Assembly: GCA_003695045.1 (NCBI GenBank)
Contig: RFJB01000026.1
Location: 1-9,445 of the forward strand
DNA length: 9,445 nucleotides
Source: Candidatus Woesearchaeota archaeon
GTDB lineage: Archaea; Nanobdellota; Nanobdellia; Woesearchaeales; J091
Reading direction: 5' to 3'
Position numbers and translations under genes: made by a program. Shown here one piece after another: positions 6,509 to 9,445 of the stretch; the first letter of the stretch is position 1; each line of letters opens with the position of its first letter. The notes under the pieces are model-generated. The model ran no database searches and was not told where the DNA came from. It was given only the letters and a program-made list of their open reading frames with translations.

Positions 6509-7840
6509 ATGACTGAAAGCCAGAAGAAAGAAAAAGAGAAAGAAAAGAATGATGACCTCTTCCAGAGCGCTCTCATACCATTCAGAAAAGCGGCAGACCT
6601 TCTCGGCGTCCATGAGGAGCTCATGAACATTCTTCTGGAGCCGAAAAGAATGATTATTGTCTCAATACCTGTTACAATGGACGACTGCACCACAAAGGTC
6701 TTCAGGGGCTACAGAGTGCAGTACAACGACATGCTCGGACCGACAAAGGGCGGGATAAGATATCATCCCGATGTCAATATAGGCGAAGTGAAAGCGCTCG
6801 CCTTCTGGATGACCTGGAAGTGCATCATCGCAGACATTCCCTACGGAGGAGCAAAGGGCGGAATCTCGGTCAACCCGAAGGAACTCTCAAAGGCAGAGCT
6901 TGAAAGGTTGAGCAGGGCGTATGTTCAGGCGCTTGCCCCTTTCATAGGGCCTAACAGGGACATTCCCGCGCCGGATGTTTACACAAACCCCGAAGTCATG
7001 GCGTGGATGACTGACGAATACCAGAAGATAGTGGGGCAGCCGGTCTTCGGCGCCTTCACGGGAAAGCCGGTTGTTTTCGGCGGCTCAAAGGGACGGGACA
7101 TAGCAACCGCTCTCGGGGGCTTTTACATAACTGAAAAGGCAGTGGATGTCTTCGGCATCACAGAAAAAACGGCAGCCATTCAGGGCTTTGGAAATGCAGG
7201 CATGACCATGGCGCATCTGCTTCACGAAGCCGGCTACAGCGTCGTAGCGGTTTCCGACTCAAAAGGCGGAATCTACCAGAAGGACGGAATAGATATTCCC
7301 AAACTCATAGAGCACAAGAAGAAGACGGGAAGCGTTGCGGGATTCCCGGGAACGAAGAAGATAACGAGCAGAGAGGTTCTTGAACAGGACGCCGCCATAC
7401 TCGTTCCTGCAGCGCTTGAAAACCAGATAACAGAAGAAAATGCGGACAGGGTAAAGGCAAAGCTTGTTGTTGAGCTCGCAAACGGGCCTACAACTCCGGA
7501 AGCGTCAGAGATTCTCTTCAAGAAGGGCATTCATGTGCTGCCTGACATTCTCGCGAATTCGGGCGGCGTGACCGTGAGTTACTTTGAGTGGGTCCAGAAC
7601 CAGATGGGCTATTACTGGAGCGAGGAGGAAGTCAGGGAGAAACTGAAAGAAAAGATGCTTTCAGCGTTTGATAACGTGAACAATGCAGCAAATCTTTTCA
7701 AGACGGACATGAGAACAGGAGCATACATCCATGCACTGCAAAAGCTCATTGAAGTGCTGAAGTACAAGGGCTTTACTGCCACATGCACCATTCCCGGAAA
7801 GATGGAGCAGAAGTGGTTTTTGAACAGTCACGGAAAATGA
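6509..7840 (+). CDS. gdhA: Glutamate dehydrogenase (hexameric type)
   Basis: This 443-residue enzyme interconverts glutamate and 2-oxoglutarate plus ammonia with NAD(P)(H), linking nitrogen and carbon metabolism in the cytoplasm. The substrate site is intact: K80 (GPTKGGIRYHP), K104 (MTWK), catalytic K116 (PYGGAKGG) and D156 (PAPDVYTNP). Their spacing equals that of Clostridium symbiosum K89/K113/K125/D165. The nucleotide-binding fold follows with GFGNAG (226-231) and AVSDSKGGIY. Blocks NGPTTPEA and GGVTVSYFEWVQN closely match Thermococcales GDH. Cofactor choice is not assigned. The start is set by the Shine-Dalgarno at 6494. Two oddities: a lysine/glutamate-rich N-terminus (KKEKEKEKND), and about 20 residues after the usual final helix (ALQKLIEVLKYKGF), ending in HGK, where relatives normally stop within a few residues. 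The stop overlaps the pth2 ATG by 4 nt, so the two are probably co-transcribed. Confidence 0.96.
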   Translation: MTESQKKEKEKEKNDDLFQSALIPFRKAADLLGVHEELMNILLEPKRMIIVSIPVTMDDCTTKVFRGYRVQYNDMLGPTKGGIRYHPDVNIGEVKALAFWMTWKCIIADIPYGGAKGGISVNPKELSKAELERLSRAYVQALAPFIGPNRDIPAPDVYTNPEVMAWMTDEYQKIVGQPVFGAFTGKPVVFGGSKGRDIATALGGFYITEKAVDVFGITEKTAAIQGFGNAGMTMAHLLHEAGYSVVAVSDSKGGIYQKDGIDIPKLIEHKKKTGSVAGFPGTKKITSREVLEQDAAILVPAALENQITEENADRVKAKLVVELANGPTTPEASEILFKKGIHVLPDILANSGGVTVSYFEWVQNQMGYYWSEEEVREKLKEKMLSAFDNVNNAANLFKTDMRTGAYIHALQKLIEVLKYKGFTATCTIPGKMEQKWFLNSHGK

Positions 7841-8214
7841 AAAAAGAAATCAAGAGGGACAGCGAAGAAAGCGGCCTGAAGCAGGTAATCATCGTGAGGC
7901 AGGACCTCAAGCTGCCCAAGGGAAAGCTCGCTGCGCAGGTCGCGCACGCCTCCACCATGGCGCTTCTTAAAGCGGATATAGAAAAGGCATCGAAGTGGGA
8001 AGCGGAGGGAATGGCAAAAATAGTCCTCAAAGTGCCCGACGAGAGAACGATGATGGAATTCTTCCAGCGGGCGAAAGAAGCCGGCTTGAAGCCGGCGCTC
8101 GTGACAGACGCTGGAAAAACTGTTGTAGCGCCCGGAACAAAGACATGCATAGGCATAGGGCCTGCTGAAGCAGACAAGATTGACGAGATAACGGGGGACC
8201 TCAAGCTCCTGTAA
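7837..8214 (+). CDS. pth2: Peptidyl-tRNA hydrolase, Pth2 type
   Basis: This 125-residue enzyme cleaves peptides from peptidyl-tRNAs released by stalled ribosomes, recycling tRNA. The archaeal/eukaryotic Pth2 signature is complete: VIIVRQDLKL, then GKLAAQVAHA (K30, Q34, H37), then VTDAGKTVVAPGT with D91 and T95, and the terminal IGIGPAEADKIDEITGDLKLL block. Length matches the family. An earlier in-frame ATG at 7783 would add 18 residues (MHHSRKDGAEV...) lying inside the GDH gene. The ATG at 7837 is preferred because it forms an ATGA overlap with the GDH stop and gives the usual N-terminal length. No Shine-Dalgarno is obvious, so translation probably depends on coupling to GDH. Pairing with GDH is not a link I know from other archaea. 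Confidence 0.95.
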   Translation: MKKEIKRDSEESGLKQVIIVRQDLKLPKGKLAAQVAHASTMALLKADIEKASKWEAEGMAKIVLKVPDERTMMEFFQRAKEAGLKPALVTDAGKTVVAPGTKTCIGIGPAEADKIDEITGDLKLL

Positions 8215-8233
8215 GCAGTATTTAATCTCTGCT
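8214..8233 (+). repeat. Short inverted repeat after the pth2 stop
   Basis: AGCAG (8214-8218) and CTGCT (8229-8233) flank a 10-nt AT-rich loop, beginning in the last base of the TAA stop. Possible mRNA 3'-end hairpin or weak terminator; there is no T tract after it. Confidence 0.3.
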
Positions 8234-8274
8234 AAGAAGCATAAAAGCCGGAAGAACAATTGGAATTCTCTATC

Positions 8275-8288
8275 AAAATATTTAAATA
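8275..8288 (+). promoter_or_regulatory. BRE/TATA promoter of lysS
   Basis: TTTAAATA (8281-8288) follows an A-rich CAAAATA. The box starts 30 nt before the lysS ATG at 8311, predicting a leaderless or nearly leaderless mRNA. No Shine-Dalgarno lies between. This makes lysS a separate transcription unit from gdh-pth2, although read-through across the 96-nt gap is possible. Confidence 0.75.
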
Positions 8289-8310
8289 GTGCGCGGTTTT
8301 CGGCTTTTCC

Positions 8311-9445
8311 ATGACAGAACAAGAAGAAACAAACCGGCTTGTAGAAGAGCGCAAGAGAAAGCTCGCTGAACTCAGGGAGAGAGGCATTACCGGATACGCG
8401 TACAAGTTTGTGAAAACGCATGATTCGATTGGTGTAAAAGAAGCGTTCGAGAAAGACCCTGCAAGCGTCTCAAAGGTCAAAGTGGCAGGAAGGATTATGG
8501 CCCTGCGCAGGATGGGCAAGGTCACTTTCAGCCACATCCAGGACGAAAAGGGAAAAATCCAGATTTATTTCGCAAAGGACAATCTCGGAGAGAGCTATAA
8601 GCTTCTCAAGAAGATGGACATCGGCGACATCGTCGGTGTTGAAGGGAGCGTCTTTTCAACCAAGACGGGCGAAACAACAGTTAATGTTGAGAAATTCGAG
8701 ATTCTCACAAAATCGCTCAGGCCTCTGCCCGAGAAATTCCACGGCCTGAAAGACCCGGAACTGAGGTACAGGGAGAGGTATGTTGACCTCACCGTCAATC
8801 CCCATGTAAGGGAGATATTCATAACCCGGAGCAGGATAATAGAAGCAATAAGGGAGTTTCTTCTCAAAGAGGGCTACCTTGAAGTTGAAACGCCAATACT
8901 ACAGCCGATTTATGGAGGCGCAGCCGCAAAGCCCTTCATAACTTACCACAACGCCCTGAAGATGAACCTTTACCTGAGAATATCAAACGAGCTTTATCTC
9001 AAACGCCTTCTGGTAGGGGGTTTTGAAAAGGTATTTGAGTTCTGCAGGGACTTCAGGAATGAAGGCATCGACACAACGCACAACCCCGAGTTCACGCAGA
9101 TGGAAACCATGACTGCTTATGCCGATTACGAGGACAGCGCCAAGCTTCTGGAGAGGATGCTTGAGCATGTCGCAAAAAAGCTGGGAAAGCTCGAGCTTGA
9201 ATATCAGGGGAAGAAGATTTCGCTCAAGGCGCCTTTCAGGAGAATAAAGATGGTTGACGCCATCAAAGAAAAGACAGGCATTGACGTGATGAAGTGGAAG
9301 AGCGTTGAAGAGGCAAGGAAGGACGCGGAGAAGCTGGGGCTTAAGATTGATGACAGCATGGGAGTTGGAGCAATAATTGCGGAAATCAGTTCAGAGCTTG
9401 TGGAGCCGGAGCTTGAACAGCCCACAATTCTGATGGATTATCCTA
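8311..9445 (+). CDS. lysS: Lysyl-tRNA synthetase, class II (3' end outside window)
   Basis: About 378 of an expected ~500 residues are present. The enzyme activates lysine with ATP and charges tRNA-Lys. After a charged N-terminal helix (1-25), residues about 55-135 form the OB-fold anticodon-binding domain (VKVAGRI..., FSHIQDEKGKIQIYF). Then come the class II blocks: motif 1 around 175-200 (YLEVETPILQP), GGAAAKPF (202-209), YLRISNELYLKRL, and motif 2 from about 239 to 265 with FRNEG (248-252) and THNPEFT (256-262). The AAAKPF, NELYLKRL and FRNEG...HNPEF strings separate it from Asp- and AsnRS. Motif 3 would lie past the right edge. Many archaea use the unrelated class I LysRS instead, so class II is informative about lineage or past transfer. 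The start is set by the TATA box 30 nt upstream and the N-terminal length. Confidence 0.96.
   Translation, partial: MTEQEETNRLVEERKRKLAELRERGITGYAYKFVKTHDSIGVKEAFEKDPASVSKVKVAGRIMALRRMGKVTFSHIQDEKGKIQIYFAKDNLGESYKLLKKMDIGDIVGVEGSVFSTKTGETTVNVEKFEILTKSLRPLPEKFHGLKDPELRYRERYVDLTVNPHVREIFITRSRIIEAIREFLLKEGYLEVETPILQPIYGGAAAKPFITYHNALKMNLYLRISNELYLKRLLVGGFEKVFEFCRDFRNEGIDTTHNPEFTQMETMTAYADYEDSAKLLERMLEHVAKKLGKLELEYQGKKISLKAPFRRIKMVDAIKEKTGIDVMKWKSVEEARKDAEKLGLKIDDSMGVGAIIAEISSELVEPELEQPTILMDYP

Noticed and set aside
7773..8421. Minus-strand frames of 143 and 197 codons opposite pth2
   Set aside because: Antisense to the complete Pth2 signature and to the lysS promoter; no independent support.

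Overview
The window looks like part of an archaeal chromosome. Four lines of evidence point that way. An archaeal-type family B DNA polymerase end is present. A Pth2-type peptidyl-tRNA hydrolase is present. The glutamate dehydrogenase resembles those of Thermococcales. Several genes have a TATA element 30-32 nt ahead of an ATG, the geometry expected for leaderless archaeal transcripts. Lysyl-tRNA synthetase is class II, which only some archaea have. Lineage cannot be fixed from the sequence; an uncultivated group is possible, but that is a guess.

Layout. Positions 1-854 hold the C-terminal part of a family B DNA polymerase (motif C, thumb) that starts outside the window. A spacer with about five degenerate 20-bp tandem repeats follows. 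Next is a complete second family B polymerase (1082-3568), closest from memory to bacterial DNA polymerase II, but ending in a PCNA-binding-like motif. An AT-rich spacer (3569-3725) contains a candidate 36-codon hydrophobic small ORF, followed 2 nt later by an M29 family aminopeptidase (3726-4787). Converging on it from the minus strand is a protein of unknown family with a zinc-protease-like HELEH motif (6307-4808).

A divergent promoter region (6308-6508) separates that gene from a glutamate dehydrogenase (6509-7840), which overlaps pth2 (7837-8214) by 4 nt (ATGA). A separate promoter drives lysS (8311 onward), which runs off the right edge.

How they fit together. The left third is DNA replication or repair: two different family B polymerases in tandem. 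The middle is peptide turnover: an aminopeptidase and a putative metallopeptidase. The right third joins amino acid metabolism and translation: GDH, rescue of stalled peptidyl-tRNA, and charging of tRNA-Lys. No rRNA, tRNA, CRISPR, insertion sequence or phage gene was recognised. The most unusual points are the polymerase pair with its clamp-motif difference, the 20-bp repeat array between them, the hydrophobic leader-like small ORF, and the orphan HELEH protein. Homology statements rest on recalled family sequences, not on a search.
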